Shown: in pieces, positions 27,811-36,411 of the stretch
Layout: every line of letters starts with the position of its first letter
Numbering within the stretch: the stretch's first letter is position 1
Assembly (NCBI RefSeq): GCF_033542235.1
Contig: NZ_JAWRCU010000022.1
Location: forward strand, 18,491-82,490
DNA length: 64,000 nt
Direction: 5' to 3'
Source: JAWRCU01 sp033542235
Lineage (GTDB): Bacteria; Pseudomonadota; Alphaproteobacteria; Rhizobiales; Rhizobiaceae
Notes under the pieces: generated by a model
The model's input: the letters and a program-made list of their open reading frames with translations, nothing else
Databases searched by the model: none
Told to the model about the DNA's origin: nothing
Position numbers and translations under genes: made by a program

Positions 27811-28655
27811 GACGCGTCTCCCGGTTGATGGCTGGCGCGCAGCATCGTGCGAAGCTGGACGACCAGCCTGACGAATTCCGGATCTTCCGTTACCGACAGG
27901 TCGCGCGGGTAGGGCAGGCCGATGTCGAGGCTCTCGGTGATCCGCCCCGGCTTGATGCCCAGGACATGGACATGCCGCGACAGGTGTATGGCCTCATCGA
28001 TGGAGTGGGTGACAAGGACGATGGTCTTGCCGGTGCGCTGCCAGATCTCGAGCAGCGACTGGCCCATCGAGTCGCGGGTGATGGCGTCGAGCGCGCCGAA
28101 CGGCTCGTCCATCAGCAGCACCGCCGGATCGAGCGCGAGCGCCCGCGCGATGGCGACGCGTTGGCGCATGCCGCCGGACAATTCATGGGGGAGCTTGTGG
28201 GCGCTGTCGCCCAATCCCACCAGTTCCAGCATTTCCTGCCCCCGCGCCCGCAGATCCGCGCGCGAGAGCGACTTGTCGGCAATGCTGAGCAGCATCGACG
28301 CGTTGTCGACGGCATTCTTCCAGGGCAGCAGGTTGGCGTCCTGGAAGACGAGGCCGATCATGCGCTTGCGCGCGGCCTCGACCGGCGAAAGCCCGGCGAT
28401 CGAAACGCTGCCGCTTGTCGGATTCACGAGCCCGGCCAGCACCTTGAGCAAGGTGCTCTTGCCGCAGCCGGAAGGGCCAATGAGGGAGACGAACGATCCT
28501 TTCGGTATCGACAGATCGATATTCTGCAGAACCAGTTGCCGGTCCAGGGTCACCGAAACGCCCTTGGCCAGGATCAGGTCGTCGTCGTGACGGATATGGG
28601 CCGGCCGGCCGCCGGCCGCTCGAACGGGTTCAATGCGCATGGCTTGCCGCTCCAT
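27807..28655 (-). CDS. ABC transporter ATP-binding protein, NitT/TauT class
   Basis: A 282-residue single-domain ATPase (SsuB/TauB/ThiZ-like) with Walker A GPSGCGKST, Q-loop FQDANLLPW, signature LSGGMRQRVAIARAL, Walker B VLLMDEPFGALD and the switch histidine in VTHSIDEAIHL. The N-terminal 30 residues are an extension before the first strand; an internal ATG at 28640 is a possible start. It overlaps the permease gene by 4 bases and lies 115 bp after the FHMPC dehydrogenase gene. Confidence 0.92.
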   Translation of the reverse strand: MERQAMRIEPVRAAGGRPAHIRHDDDLILAKGVSVTLDRQLVLQNIDLSIPKGSFVSLIGPSGCGKSTLLKVLAGLVNPTSGSVSIAGLSPVEAARKRMIGLVFQDANLLPWKNAVDNASMLLSIADKSLSRADLRARGQEMLELVGLGDSAHKLPHELSGGMRQRVAIARALALDPAVLLMDEPFGALDAITRDSMGQSLLEIWQRTGKTIVLVTHSIDEAIHLSRHVHVLGIKPGRITESLDIGLPYPRDLSVTEDPEFVRLVVQLRTMLRASHQPGDAS

Positions 28656-28770
28656 GAACTGCCGTCAGAGGTAGCCGTGCCCGCCGGTGCCCAAAGGTGT
28701 GCCCGGCACAAACGACCGCCGTTACCAGCTCTCCAACCCAGCCCGCCCTGTCAGCACGATGCGCCATCAG

Positions 28771-29700
28771 CTACTCCCGGCCTTCCAGGATGCGCCGCAC
28801 CGCAACGAGCTTGCGCGCACGGTCGGCCTGCAGCGCCTTGGTCTGCTCGGGCGTATAGGAGAACATGCCTTCGCCCGACTTGATGCCGAACTTCGAGGCG
28901 TTCGTCCTCTCCAGCACCATCGGCGCGACATCGTCACGATTGGAAAGATCGGCGTTGAGGAAGGACGAGACGGATTTGTAGATATCCAGCCCCGCCATAT
29001 CGAGCAGCGCCATCGGACCGACGACGGCGATCTTGTAGCCGATGCCCCAGGACACGCAGGTGTCGAGATCTTCCGGCTCGATGACGCCGCGTTCGACGAG
29101 ATCGACCGCCTCGCGCAGCAGCGCATAGAGCACGCGGTTCTCGACAAAGCCGGGAACATCCTTCTTCACCACCACCGGCAACAGGCCGATCGAGCGGATG
29201 AGGTCGCGGATGCTCGTCACGGTCTGCGGCGCCGTCTTCTCGCCGCCGATCACCTCGATCATCGGGATGATGTGCGGCGGGTTCGACCAGTGCATGCCCA
29301 CCATCCGTTCGGGATGCGAGATATGCGCCTGCAACTGAGTGATCGGAATGCCCGACGTATCAGATGCCACGATCGTGTCCGATGCGATCAGGCCGTCGAT
29401 GCTGCGATAGACCTCGGCCTTGATCGAGATGTTTTCGGGAACGTTCTCGACGACCAGGTCGGCGCCCGACACCGCCTCGCCGATATCGTCGGTGAAGCGA
29501 ACGGTTCCGGCACCGGCGGACGGTGCCGCGATGCCGAGGGCATCGAGAACGCCCTCTGCCGTGCCCAGCGTGGCGCGCGCGCGCTCGAGCGCCGCCGGGG
29601 CGACATCGTAGGCGGTCACATGCAAGCCGCCCCTGGCGAGCCTGGCGGCCATGCCCGGACCCATCGTGCCCAGACCGATGATGGCGATACGTTGGATCAT
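28771..29700 (-). CDS. 5-Formyl-3-hydroxy-2-methylpyridine-4-carboxylate dehydrogenase
   Basis: A 309-residue NAD-dependent enzyme with the 3-hydroxyacyl-CoA dehydrogenase fold. The Rossmann motif GLGTMGPG is at residues 9-16 and the expected catalytic His137 lies in MHWSNPPH. The length and sequence match the M. loti enzyme that oxidises the 5-aldehyde to 3-hydroxy-2-methylpyridine-4,5-dicarboxylate; that enzyme does not use CoA esters. The start overlaps the stop of the upstream GMC gene by one base (TGATG), so the two consecutive oxidation steps are translationally coupled. Confidence 0.94.
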   Translation of the reverse strand: MIQRIAIIGLGTMGPGMAARLARGGLHVTAYDVAPAALERARATLGTAEGVLDALGIAAPSAGAGTVRFTDDIGEAVSGADLVVENVPENISIKAEVYRSIDGLIASDTIVASDTSGIPITQLQAHISHPERMVGMHWSNPPHIIPMIEVIGGEKTAPQTVTSIRDLIRSIGLLPVVVKKDVPGFVENRVLYALLREAVDLVERGVIEPEDLDTCVSWGIGYKIAVVGPMALLDMAGLDIYKSVSSFLNADLSNRDDVAPMVLERTNASKFGIKSGEGMFSYTPEQTKALQADRARKLVAVRRILEGRE

Positions 29701-31334
29701 CACGCTGCCCTGCTTTCTATTGTTGCTTTCGATGCCGCGATGAGGTCGGCGGCCTTCTCGGCGATCATGATCACCGCCGCATTGATGTTTCCGCAGACCA
29801 GGTCGGGCATAACCGAAGCGTCCACCACGCGCAGGCCGTCGACGCCGCGGATGCGCAGTTCCGGATCGACGACCGAGGCCGCATCGGCGCCCATCCGGCA
29901 GGTTCCAGCCGGATGATGCACGGTGATGGAGGTCTTGCGGATATGCTCGTCGATCTCGTCGTCGCTCTGGCACTTCGGACCGGGAAAGAATTCGGCTTGG
30001 ATGAAGGGCTGCATGGAGGGCTGAGCGGCCAGGTTCCTTGCCACCCGGAAACCGGCCCGCAGCGATTGCCAGTCCTTCGGCGAGGCGAGGAAATTCTGGT
30101 GGATAAGCGGTGCCGCGGCGGGATCGGCCGAGGCCAGTTTCACCGCTCCCCGGCTCTCGGGCTGCGTCGCCACGATCCGTGTCGCGAACCCGTCCGTAAA
30201 GGGCGCCTTGAACGGCTGAAGATATGGCCATGCGGCGAGTGGAGCCGCAGTGAACAGCAGCTGCACATCCGGCAGCGGCCGCTCCGGAGCGCTTTTCAGG
30301 AATGCTACGACCCCGCCCGGCACATCCCCCGAAAAACCGCTTCCCGTGAGATAAGTCTTGAGGAAATCCAGCCCGATCCGGTCCGCGCGCATATTGTGCA
30401 GAAACGGGCCCGGGGTCCGGCGCCGGTACATGAGGATGACCGAGACGTGATCCTGCAGGTTCTTGCCGACCGAAGGTAAATCGACCCGCGTCTGGACGCC
30501 GTGCGCCGCAAGCTCGTCGGGAGCCCCGATGCCGGAAAGCATCAGGAGCTGCGGGGTGTTGATCACGCCGCCCGAGAGCAGGACTTCCCTGCAGGCGATG
30601 ACCGTCCGTTCGGCGCCGCGATGCTTTATCGTCACCCCTTTGGCGCGCGTGCCTTCCAGTACGATCTTCGTCGCCATCGCTTCGGTCAGCACGGTCAGAT
30701 TGGGGCGCTTCAAGGCCGGCCGCAGATAGGCGGACGCAGCCGAGCTGCGCCGGCCTTTGGCGATCGTCATCTGGAGGCGGCCGAAACCTTCCTGCTGTTC
30801 GCCATTGTAGTCGTTCGTCTGCGCATAGCCCGCCTGCAAGCTGGCCTGCGCAAAGGCATCGATCAGCGTGTCCTTGTAGCGGCAGAACTGCGTGTTGAGC
30901 GGGCCGCTTCCGCCACGGAAGCGGTTCTCGCCGCCTTCCCAGCTTTCCTGCTTGCGGAAATAGGGTAGGACCTTCTCATACGACCAGTCGCTGAGCCCAC
31001 TGGCGGCCCAGCGGTCGTAGTCGCCGCGGTTTCCCCGCACATAGGCCATGGCGTTGGTCGACGATGATCCGCCGATGACCTTGCCGCGCGCGCATTCGAC
31101 GCGGCGGCCGCCAACGTTGTCTTCCGGCTCGCAGAAATACATCCAGTCATGGCGGCGCTCGGTCAGGATCTTGCCCCATCCAAGCGGGATATGGATCATG
31201 GGGTCGCGATCCCAGCCGCCGGCCTCGATGAGCAGCACGGAACATTGCGGGTCGGCGCTCAGCCGGTTGGCGAGCACGCAACCGGCCGATCCGGCCCCAA
31301 CGATGATGTAGTCGTAGCTTTGTGCGTGCGGCAT
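29700..31334 (-). CDS. 4-Pyridoxic acid dehydrogenase (GMC flavoprotein)
   Basis: A 544-residue FAD enzyme of the glucose-methanol-choline family. The FAD-binding motif GAGSAGCVLANRL is at residues 12-24, followed by the GMC signature GGSSSTNAMAYVRG and the active-site His in HHPAGTCRMG. In M. loti the corresponding gene lies directly before the FHMPC dehydrogenase gene and encodes a membrane-associated dehydrogenase that oxidises the 5-hydroxymethyl of 4-pyridoxate. No membrane helix is visible here. The sequence alone would only give GMC oxidoreductase; position supplies the rest. The pyridoxine 4-oxidase gene at 36.4 kb is a separate, different GMC protein. Confidence 0.85.
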   Translation of the reverse strand: MPHAQSYDYIIVGAGSAGCVLANRLSADPQCSVLLIEAGGWDRDPMIHIPLGWGKILTERRHDWMYFCEPEDNVGGRRVECARGKVIGGSSSTNAMAYVRGNRGDYDRWAASGLSDWSYEKVLPYFRKQESWEGGENRFRGGSGPLNTQFCRYKDTLIDAFAQASLQAGYAQTNDYNGEQQEGFGRLQMTIAKGRRSSAASAYLRPALKRPNLTVLTEAMATKIVLEGTRAKGVTIKHRGAERTVIACREVLLSGGVINTPQLLMLSGIGAPDELAAHGVQTRVDLPSVGKNLQDHVSVILMYRRRTPGPFLHNMRADRIGLDFLKTYLTGSGFSGDVPGGVVAFLKSAPERPLPDVQLLFTAAPLAAWPYLQPFKAPFTDGFATRIVATQPESRGAVKLASADPAAAPLIHQNFLASPKDWQSLRAGFRVARNLAAQPSMQPFIQAEFFPGPKCQSDDEIDEHIRKTSITVHHPAGTCRMGADAASVVDPELRIRGVDGLRVVDASVMPDLVCGNINAAVIMIAEKAADLIAASKATIESRAA

Positions 31335-31445
31335 GGTTCTACTGCTTTCGCCTGACGCTCTGGCCTCGGAGAATTTTCGAGATCGGGGCTGGGATACCCT
31401 GGCAGGGATCAGGCCCTGCCAGGGGTGTTCAAAGACCCGCTGGCG

Positions 31446-32168
31446 CTAGGCCAGGCCCGCTTCCCTGAGGCGCTGCGACCAGTGATCCCATCCCCGGTCG
31501 ATCTGGGCCCCGACGAGGTTTCCCGCGGCCTTGATTTCGCCCGGCGACAGATACTTGATCTTGCCGATCTGCAGGCCGGCGGTCTGCGCTGCCGCTTCCT
31601 GTTCAAGATAGAAAGCCCGGAACACCACCTGCCGGACAGAACTGCCGACATTGACGACACCGTGCCGCGCCATGAGGACTACGGTCTGGTCGCCGAGGCT
31701 TTCGGCTATATCCCGGCAGACGCTCGGGCTGCCCCCGAAGAGGTCCGTAGCATCACCCTGCTTGTCGCGTATTTCATAGACGGGAACCGACTCGCCAAGA
31801 AACGCGCCCATATGGGTCACGGGCCGCAACGGCTGGTCGGTAAAGCAATAGGGCAGGACGGCTGGAGAGTGGCTGTGGAGCACGCAGTTGACGTCCGGCC
31901 GTGCCTTGTAGATCTCGCTGTGGATGTAACGTTCCAGGTAGGACGGCCGGTTGTCCGAGGTCTCGCCATCGAGATTGAAACGCAGGATATCGTCGGCCGT
32001 TATCAGGCTTGGCGCAAGCTTCTGGGCGAGGAAGAAGCTTTGGGGATCCTCGGGGTCACGGGCGCTGATGTGCCCGAACGTGTCCAGGATGCCTTCGTTC
32101 AGAAGTATCTTCGTCGCTGTGACCAGCTCTTCGAAGACCTTGGGGTGCGCTGGGCTTTTGTCTTTCAT
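31446..32168 (-). CDS. 3-Hydroxy-2-methylpyridine-4,5-dicarboxylate 4-decarboxylase
   Basis: A 240-residue protein of the class II aldolase/adducin fold. The metal-binding HxH pair appears in VNCVLHSHSPAVLPYC, with a third ligand His in VVLMARHGVVNVG; the N-terminal GHISAR segment is also family typical. The M. loti homologue uses Mn2+ to remove the 4-carboxylate, giving 3-hydroxy-2-methylpyridine-5-carboxylate. It lies between the PEBP-like gene and the 4-pyridoxate dehydrogenase gene in the lower-pathway operon. Confidence 0.92.
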   Translation of the reverse strand: MKDKSPAHPKVFEELVTATKILLNEGILDTFGHISARDPEDPQSFFLAQKLAPSLITADDILRFNLDGETSDNRPSYLERYIHSEIYKARPDVNCVLHSHSPAVLPYCFTDQPLRPVTHMGAFLGESVPVYEIRDKQGDATDLFGGSPSVCRDIAESLGDQTVVLMARHGVVNVGSSVRQVVFRAFYLEQEAAAQTAGLQIGKIKYLSPGEIKAAGNLVGAQIDRGWDHWSQRLREAGLA

Positions 32169-32238
32169 TCCAATTCTCCCATTGCGCGGCGATGACGACC
32201 ATTTTTATTGTTGTTATCGGCCGCCGGCACCGCGGGTT

Positions 32239-32697
32239 TCACTTGTTTTCGTAGATGCCGACGATCCGATTCTGTTCGATGATGTTTCCGGCATATTTCT
32301 GCAGGAACTCTTCCCTGGTGGGTGTCCCTTCGACCTTCGTGTCCAGCGCATAGACCCAGAAGTAGTAGTGATGCTCGCCATGGCCGGCGGGAGGCTGGGG
32401 GCCGTAGTATTGCTTGTCGCCCGCGCCATTGGGTCCGACGCGGAACTTCTGCTGCGCGTCTGAAAGATCGGTGGTCGACGGATCGATGCCGTAGACGACC
32501 CAATGCGTGAAACCGTTGGCCAAGGGCGCGTCGGGGTCATGACAGATGACCGCGAGCTCTTTCGCGCCTGCCGGGACGCCGCTGACGGTCAGCCTGGGCA
32601 ACACGTTGCCTTTGTCGCCGGCATGCTCGTCGCGCAGTTTCCCGAGCGGCTGGAAATCCGCGGAGGTGATCTTGAGGTCCTTGATGTTCAGGGGCAT
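32239..32697 (-). CDS. YbhB/YbcL-type PEBP family protein
   Basis: A 152-residue protein of the phosphatidylethanolamine-binding/Raf-kinase-inhibitor-like family. The core motif DPDAPLANGFTHWVVYGIDP and the later YYGPQPPAGHGEHHYYFWVYALD are the conserved ligand-pocket strands. Bacterial members have no agreed function. It is embedded in the B6 operon with a 24-bp gap to the DUF1185 gene, which suggests a role tied to the pathway, such as binding or protecting an intermediate. This is inference from position only. Confidence 0.9.
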   Translation of the reverse strand: MPLNIKDLKITSADFQPLGKLRDEHAGDKGNVLPRLTVSGVPAGAKELAVICHDPDAPLANGFTHWVVYGIDPSTTDLSDAQQKFRVGPNGAGDKQYYGPQPPAGHGEHHYYFWVYALDTKVEGTPTREEFLQKYAGNIIEQNRIVGIYENK

Positions 32698-32721
32698 GGA
32701 ATTGGTCCTTTTTCGATCGAA

Positions 32722-33312
32722 CTAGACGGCGGCCTCGAGGTCGGCGACGGTTTTGCCCCCGACGCGCTGATGCACGCGCGGACCCGATGCAACGGCGACG
32801 CAGATCAGAAGCTCATCCGGGCGCGGGCCATCCGGCACAGAGAAGGTGACGGCGTCGTAATGGGAACGGATGTAGAGCTCGTCCTTGTGGGCGAGCGGAA
32901 TATCGATCGCTGTACCGGCAGCGGCGACCTTGCTAACCGACGAGATCCAGGCCTTGCCGCCTCCCACCTGCTGCCGCAGCGGATCGCCGAACAGCGTGGT
33001 GATGCAGGCGACGACATGCTCCTGTTCGCCGGCCGTTCCGGCAATGCCGCCCTTGCCGTAGCTGTTGACCGGCCGGTTGCCGAGCAGCGCCGCCGCCCGT
33101 TCGCCGAGCGCATGGCCGATGGCGGGGCTGGGATTCACGATATCGGACAGATCGGCAACAAACTTGCCGGCAAAAGGATTGCGGATGACAACCCCTACCG
33201 CGACTTTGATGAGCGTATCGCCGGGTTCCCCGCCGTCATGCCGGATCTCATGGACAGTCGAATACCAGCCCCGAACGTCGTAGTTTTTTTCAACTTCCAA
33301 TGAATGGTCCAT
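32722..33312 (-). CDS. DUF1185 (amino acid synthesis) family protein
   Basis: A 196-residue protein; the start at 33312 (MDHSLEVEKNYDVRGWYSTV) has GGGAG 7 bases upstream. Features of the family include EIRHDGGEP, RNPFAGKFVADLSD and GKGGIAGTAGEQEH. DUF1185 proteins have solved structures without an assigned reaction. The gene lies between the ring-opening oxygenase and the PEBP-like gene. A role in the pathway, for example isomerising or chaperoning a ring-cleavage intermediate, is possible but unproven. Confidence 0.88.
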   Translation of the reverse strand: MDHSLEVEKNYDVRGWYSTVHEIRHDGGEPGDTLIKVAVGVVIRNPFAGKFVADLSDIVNPSPAIGHALGERAAALLGNRPVNSYGKGGIAGTAGEQEHVVACITTLFGDPLRQQVGGGKAWISSVSKVAAAGTAIDIPLAHKDELYIRSHYDAVTFSVPDGPRPDELLICVAVASGPRVHQRVGGKTVADLEAAV

Positions 33313-33378
33313 CTTAATCTCCCGAGGAGAGCACAGCTTCTGCCGCACCAATTGATCTGTAGACCGGCCGGGTCGGAA

Positions 33379-34518
33379 TTATTGCGGCCATGAGAAGACG
33401 CGGCGCAGCGGGTCGAAGCGCGCTGCTTCCAGGGCTGCGGGTGTGAACATGTTCCCCTTCGAGAGCGAACGGTTGGCCGCATAGTCGCCGGACAGTGCCT
33501 GGCAGCGATCGGTGATCGGGCGAATGCGCTTCTCCCAATCGACGAGTGCGTCTTCGATGGAAGAGCCGGTCTCGAGGTCCTGCGACAGACTGAAGGCATT
33601 GACCATCGCGCAGCCGGCGCCCTGGGCAAGAGCCGGGCACATCGCGTGCGCGGCATCGCCGACAAGGGCGACCTTGCCTCTCGTCCAGCTATCCAGCTTG
33701 GTCGTCTCGTATTTGTCGTATCGGGCGGTCTTCAGCTTCGCCGCCTCGACCAAGCACGGCTCCAAGAAGGGGAACATCTCGACCCAGACTTCGAGATCGA
33801 TCGGCACTGCCGATCCACGCGGATCGGCGGCTGGAGCCATCAGGCCGAGATAGAGTTCGTTCTCGTTGCAGGGCGAATAGAGGATGCGCTGGACACGCGG
33901 CCAGAAGTTCCACATGTCGATGGTGTTGTCCCACTCGCCATGGCCGAGCTCCTTCTTCTGGCGCGGGACGATCAACCGGATGAGGCCGTCCTTCGAGATC
34001 CATCGATCCTGTTTGAAGCCAATAGAGTCCCTCACCTTGGAGCCGACGCCGTCGGCGCCGACGATCAGGTCGGCTTCGAGGACCTCTCCGGTCTGCAGGG
34101 TGAGGCGACCTTCCGGATCGGCGGCGACCGCCTCGGAATTGACGCGGATGTCGACACCGACCGCGCGGGCGCGGTTGACCAGCGCATCATGCAGATGGCT
34201 CCGGGTCATGATGCGCCAGGGCAAGCCCTTGAACGTCTCCTTGGAGACGGACTTGTTGTGCATCCAGGTCTCATAGGTCGGAGGTGTATGCGAGCCCTGG
34301 AGAACCTCGTCCAGCGCGCCCAATCCTTCGAGGACGCGAAGGCCGTTGTGCCAGAGATAGATGCCTGCGCCGAAGGCCCTGAGTTCGGAGCTCTTTTCGT
34401 GCAGCCCGACATCCCAACCGTTCTGCCGCAGAGCGATCGCGGCCGTCAGGCCGGCAAAGCCGCCACCGGCGACCTCGGCACGCCGCGTCTTGCCCGGAGT
34501 GTTGTTTACATTGGCCAT
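33379..34518 (-). CDS. 2-Methyl-3-hydroxypyridine-5-carboxylic acid oxygenase
   Basis: A 379-residue FAD monooxygenase of the aromatic hydroxylase family. FAD motifs are AGGGFAGLTAAIALRQNGW at the N-terminus, the DG motif in LIVGADGVGSKVR and GDAAHAMCPALAQG near residue 290. The length equals that of the M. loti enzyme of known structure, which adds both atoms of O2 and opens the pyridine ring to (E)-2-(acetamidomethylene)succinate using NADH. The start at 34518 (MANVNNTPG) has AGGA about 7 bases upstream. The hydrolase that uses its product is encoded immediately before it. Confidence 0.95.
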   Translation of the reverse strand: MANVNNTPGKTRRAEVAGGGFAGLTAAIALRQNGWDVGLHEKSSELRAFGAGIYLWHNGLRVLEGLGALDEVLQGSHTPPTYETWMHNKSVSKETFKGLPWRIMTRSHLHDALVNRARAVGVDIRVNSEAVAADPEGRLTLQTGEVLEADLIVGADGVGSKVRDSIGFKQDRWISKDGLIRLIVPRQKKELGHGEWDNTIDMWNFWPRVQRILYSPCNENELYLGLMAPAADPRGSAVPIDLEVWVEMFPFLEPCLVEAAKLKTARYDKYETTKLDSWTRGKVALVGDAAHAMCPALAQGAGCAMVNAFSLSQDLETGSSIEDALVDWEKRIRPITDRCQALSGDYAANRSLSKGNMFTPAALEAARFDPLRRVFSWPQ

Positions 34519-34561
34519 TTTCTGTCCTGATCCTGCATGCAAGAAGACGCTTGTTCGACCG

Positions 34562-35389
34562 TCAGGCGTCGATGAAATTGGTGATGGCTCTCAGCGTGAT
34601 CTCGGGCGAGACCTCGTTGACGTAGTGGTCGGCGTCCGGGACGACGACCACGGGCAGGTCGGGCCGCAGCCGGCTCGTCTTTGCCAGCGCTGCCGCCGAG
34701 ACCAGCTTGCTTTGTTCACCGCGGACGATGAGAACGGGTCTGGTCACGTCCCGATAGGCCTGCGTCAGGTCTGCCCGCAGACCCTTGGCGGTCTGCGCCA
34801 TGGCCGCAGGCGATGCCAAGGGGCGGAAGCCTCCCTCGACCTGCAGATAGCCGCTTTCGGCCCTGATCTTGATGGCGCCGGCGGGAATGTTTGGATAGCG
34901 GCCGGCAAGATATGCTTCGACGGCATCGAGATCCTTGAAAAGCTTGCTTCCCGCATTCACCCGGGCTTCCAGCGCATCCAATGCCTCGGTCTCGATGTAT
35001 GGCGTGAAGTCAATCGCGACGACCGAGCGCACCAGGTCTGGATATCTCACGGCGGCCGTGACTGAGTTTCTCGCGCCGAGCGAATGTCCGACGAGGATGG
35101 CAGGACCCCGGCCGAGCGTGCGTATCAGGCTAGCGATGTCGTCCGCGTAGTCATTCGCCGCATAGTCGCTTTCAGGCTTGTCACTGAGGCCATGCCCTCT
35201 CTGATCGACAGCCACAGTCGTGAAGCGATCCGAGAGCTGAGTCATCAACGGCGCGAAGACCGCGGAGTTGGAGGTTATGCCGTGAAAAAACAGCATCAAC
35301 GGGCCGGTACCGCTCTCTCGCACATTCAAGATGATGCGATCGATATCTACACGTCGCGAACCAATCTGCCTGGAAAGTATGTCTGCCAC
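34562..35389 (-). CDS. (E)-2-(acetamidomethylene)succinate hydrolase
   Basis: A 275-residue alpha/beta hydrolase. The nucleophile elbow GHSLGA places Ser103; the oxyanion segment is FFHGITSNSAVF and the catalytic His lies in PDADHYVNEVS. The enzyme splits the ring-opened product into succinic semialdehyde, acetate, ammonia and CO2, ending the pathway. A GTG start at 35389 makes the N-terminus the same length as the characterised M. loti enzyme; an ATG at 35437 would add 16 residues. It is the first gene of the lower-pathway operon, divergent from the GntR regulator. Confidence 0.93.
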   Translation of the reverse strand: MADILSRQIGSRRVDIDRIILNVRESGTGPLMLFFHGITSNSAVFAPLMTQLSDRFTTVAVDQRGHGLSDKPESDYAANDYADDIASLIRTLGRGPAILVGHSLGARNSVTAAVRYPDLVRSVVAIDFTPYIETEALDALEARVNAGSKLFKDLDAVEAYLAGRYPNIPAGAIKIRAESGYLQVEGGFRPLASPAAMAQTAKGLRADLTQAYRDVTRPVLIVRGEQSKLVSAAALAKTSRLRPDLPVVVVPDADHYVNEVSPEITLRAITNFIDA

Positions 35390-35457
35390 GACGTTTATGA
35401 TCCCCGGCGCCCCTGCTTTCTCGCATAAAAGGATCATACAAGCACTGGGGCGTCAAC

Positions 35458-35502
35458 CCAGATTGTCTGACATTCTTGCAATCTTAAGAATTGACAATCT
35501 GG
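35458..35502. promoter_or_regulatory. Dyad between the hydrolase operon and the GntR gene, probable operator
   Basis: A perfect 10-bp inverted repeat, CCAGATTGTC at 35458-35467 and GACAATCTGG at 35493-35502, encloses an inner inverted repeat ATTCTT/AAGAAT (35472-35477 and 35486-35491). The dyad lies in the divergent intergenic region. TTGACA at 35491-35496 overlaps the right arm and could be a -35 for the rightward genes (TCCAAT 18 bp on as a weak -10). Regulation by the adjacent GntR protein is inferred. Confidence 0.6.
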
Positions 35503-35579
35503 CCATTCCCGCTGTCCAATGCACCCGGCCTCGCATATGATGCGTCAGATTCTGACCCTGAGCCCGTGAGACGTAACCG

Positions 35580-36251
35580 ATGCCGCCCGAACTGAATTTG
35601 CGGATTTCGCCACGAACAGTGCAGCAGGAGACTGTCGACAAGTTGCGGCTCGCTATCCTTTCGGGCCTGTTTCAGCCGGGAAGCCGGCTTATTGAAAGCC
35701 AGTTGTGCGCACAGCTCGGCGTAAGCCGCCCCTCGCTAAGGGAGGCATTGCGCAGCCTTGAGGCCGAACGCCTGATCGAGATCGTTCCCAATCGCGGGCC
35801 GTCGATACCGGCGCTTTCGTGGAGCGAAGCAACCGCCATCTACGAGGTTCGAGAGCTGTTGGAAGTGGAGGCGGCCGGACGATGCGCTACAAGAATCCCC
35901 ACGGAACAGTTGCATGAACTTGAGAAATCGCTTGCCGCATTCGAAGAAGCCGCCTCAAGTAATGACAGCTTGGCCCAGGTCATGACCGCAGCCGACTTCT
36001 ATTCAATAATACTCGCGAATTGCGGCAACCCCATCCTTGAGGAAGTCCATCGCGGTCTGGTGGCTAGGATCAGCTTTTTTCGAGGACGATCGATGTCTTT
36101 GGAGGGCAGAGCACAAAGCAGCCTAGCGGAGATGCGGGAGATATTCGAATCCATTGCCGCCGGCGACGAGAAAGCCGCCCGCAAGGCCTCGAAACGGCAC
36201 CTTTTGAAGGCCAAAGCGGCGGCAAAGATGTCCATGAATAGCGAGAGTTAA
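35580..36251 (+). CDS. GntR family regulator, FCD subfamily, probable B6-catabolism repressor
   Basis: A 223-residue regulator. The N-terminal winged helix spans residues 10-75 (VDKLRLAILSGLFQPGSRLIESQLCAQLGVSRPSLREALRSL is cut here to its key parts: LSGLFQPGSRL and VSRPSLREAL). The C-terminal all-helical FCD ligand-binding domain contains YEVRELLEVEAAGRCA. The gene is divergent from the lower B6 operon and just upstream of pyridoxine 4-oxidase. In M. loti a GntR protein at this position represses the pathway genes; a pyridine intermediate as inducer is likely. Confidence 0.9.
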   Translation: MPPELNLRISPRTVQQETVDKLRLAILSGLFQPGSRLIESQLCAQLGVSRPSLREALRSLEAERLIEIVPNRGPSIPALSWSEATAIYEVRELLEVEAAGRCATRIPTEQLHELEKSLAAFEEAASSNDSLAQVMTAADFYSIILANCGNPILEEVHRGLVARISFFRGRSMSLEGRAQSSLAEMREIFESIAAGDEKAARKASKRHLLKAKAAAKMSMNSES

Positions 36252-36411
36252 GGTCTCGGAGGCGGCGGCGTCCGGCTTAAGTCTCGAAATCCTTCCCTGT
36301 GTTTCGGATCGCGCGTCCGCCCGGCCGAGATTAGCGCGCTGGGTTGGCTGCGGCACCGCCGGGCAGGCAACGGCCTAAGCTTGCATGTTAATACGGAAAC
36401 ATGGAGTGGAG

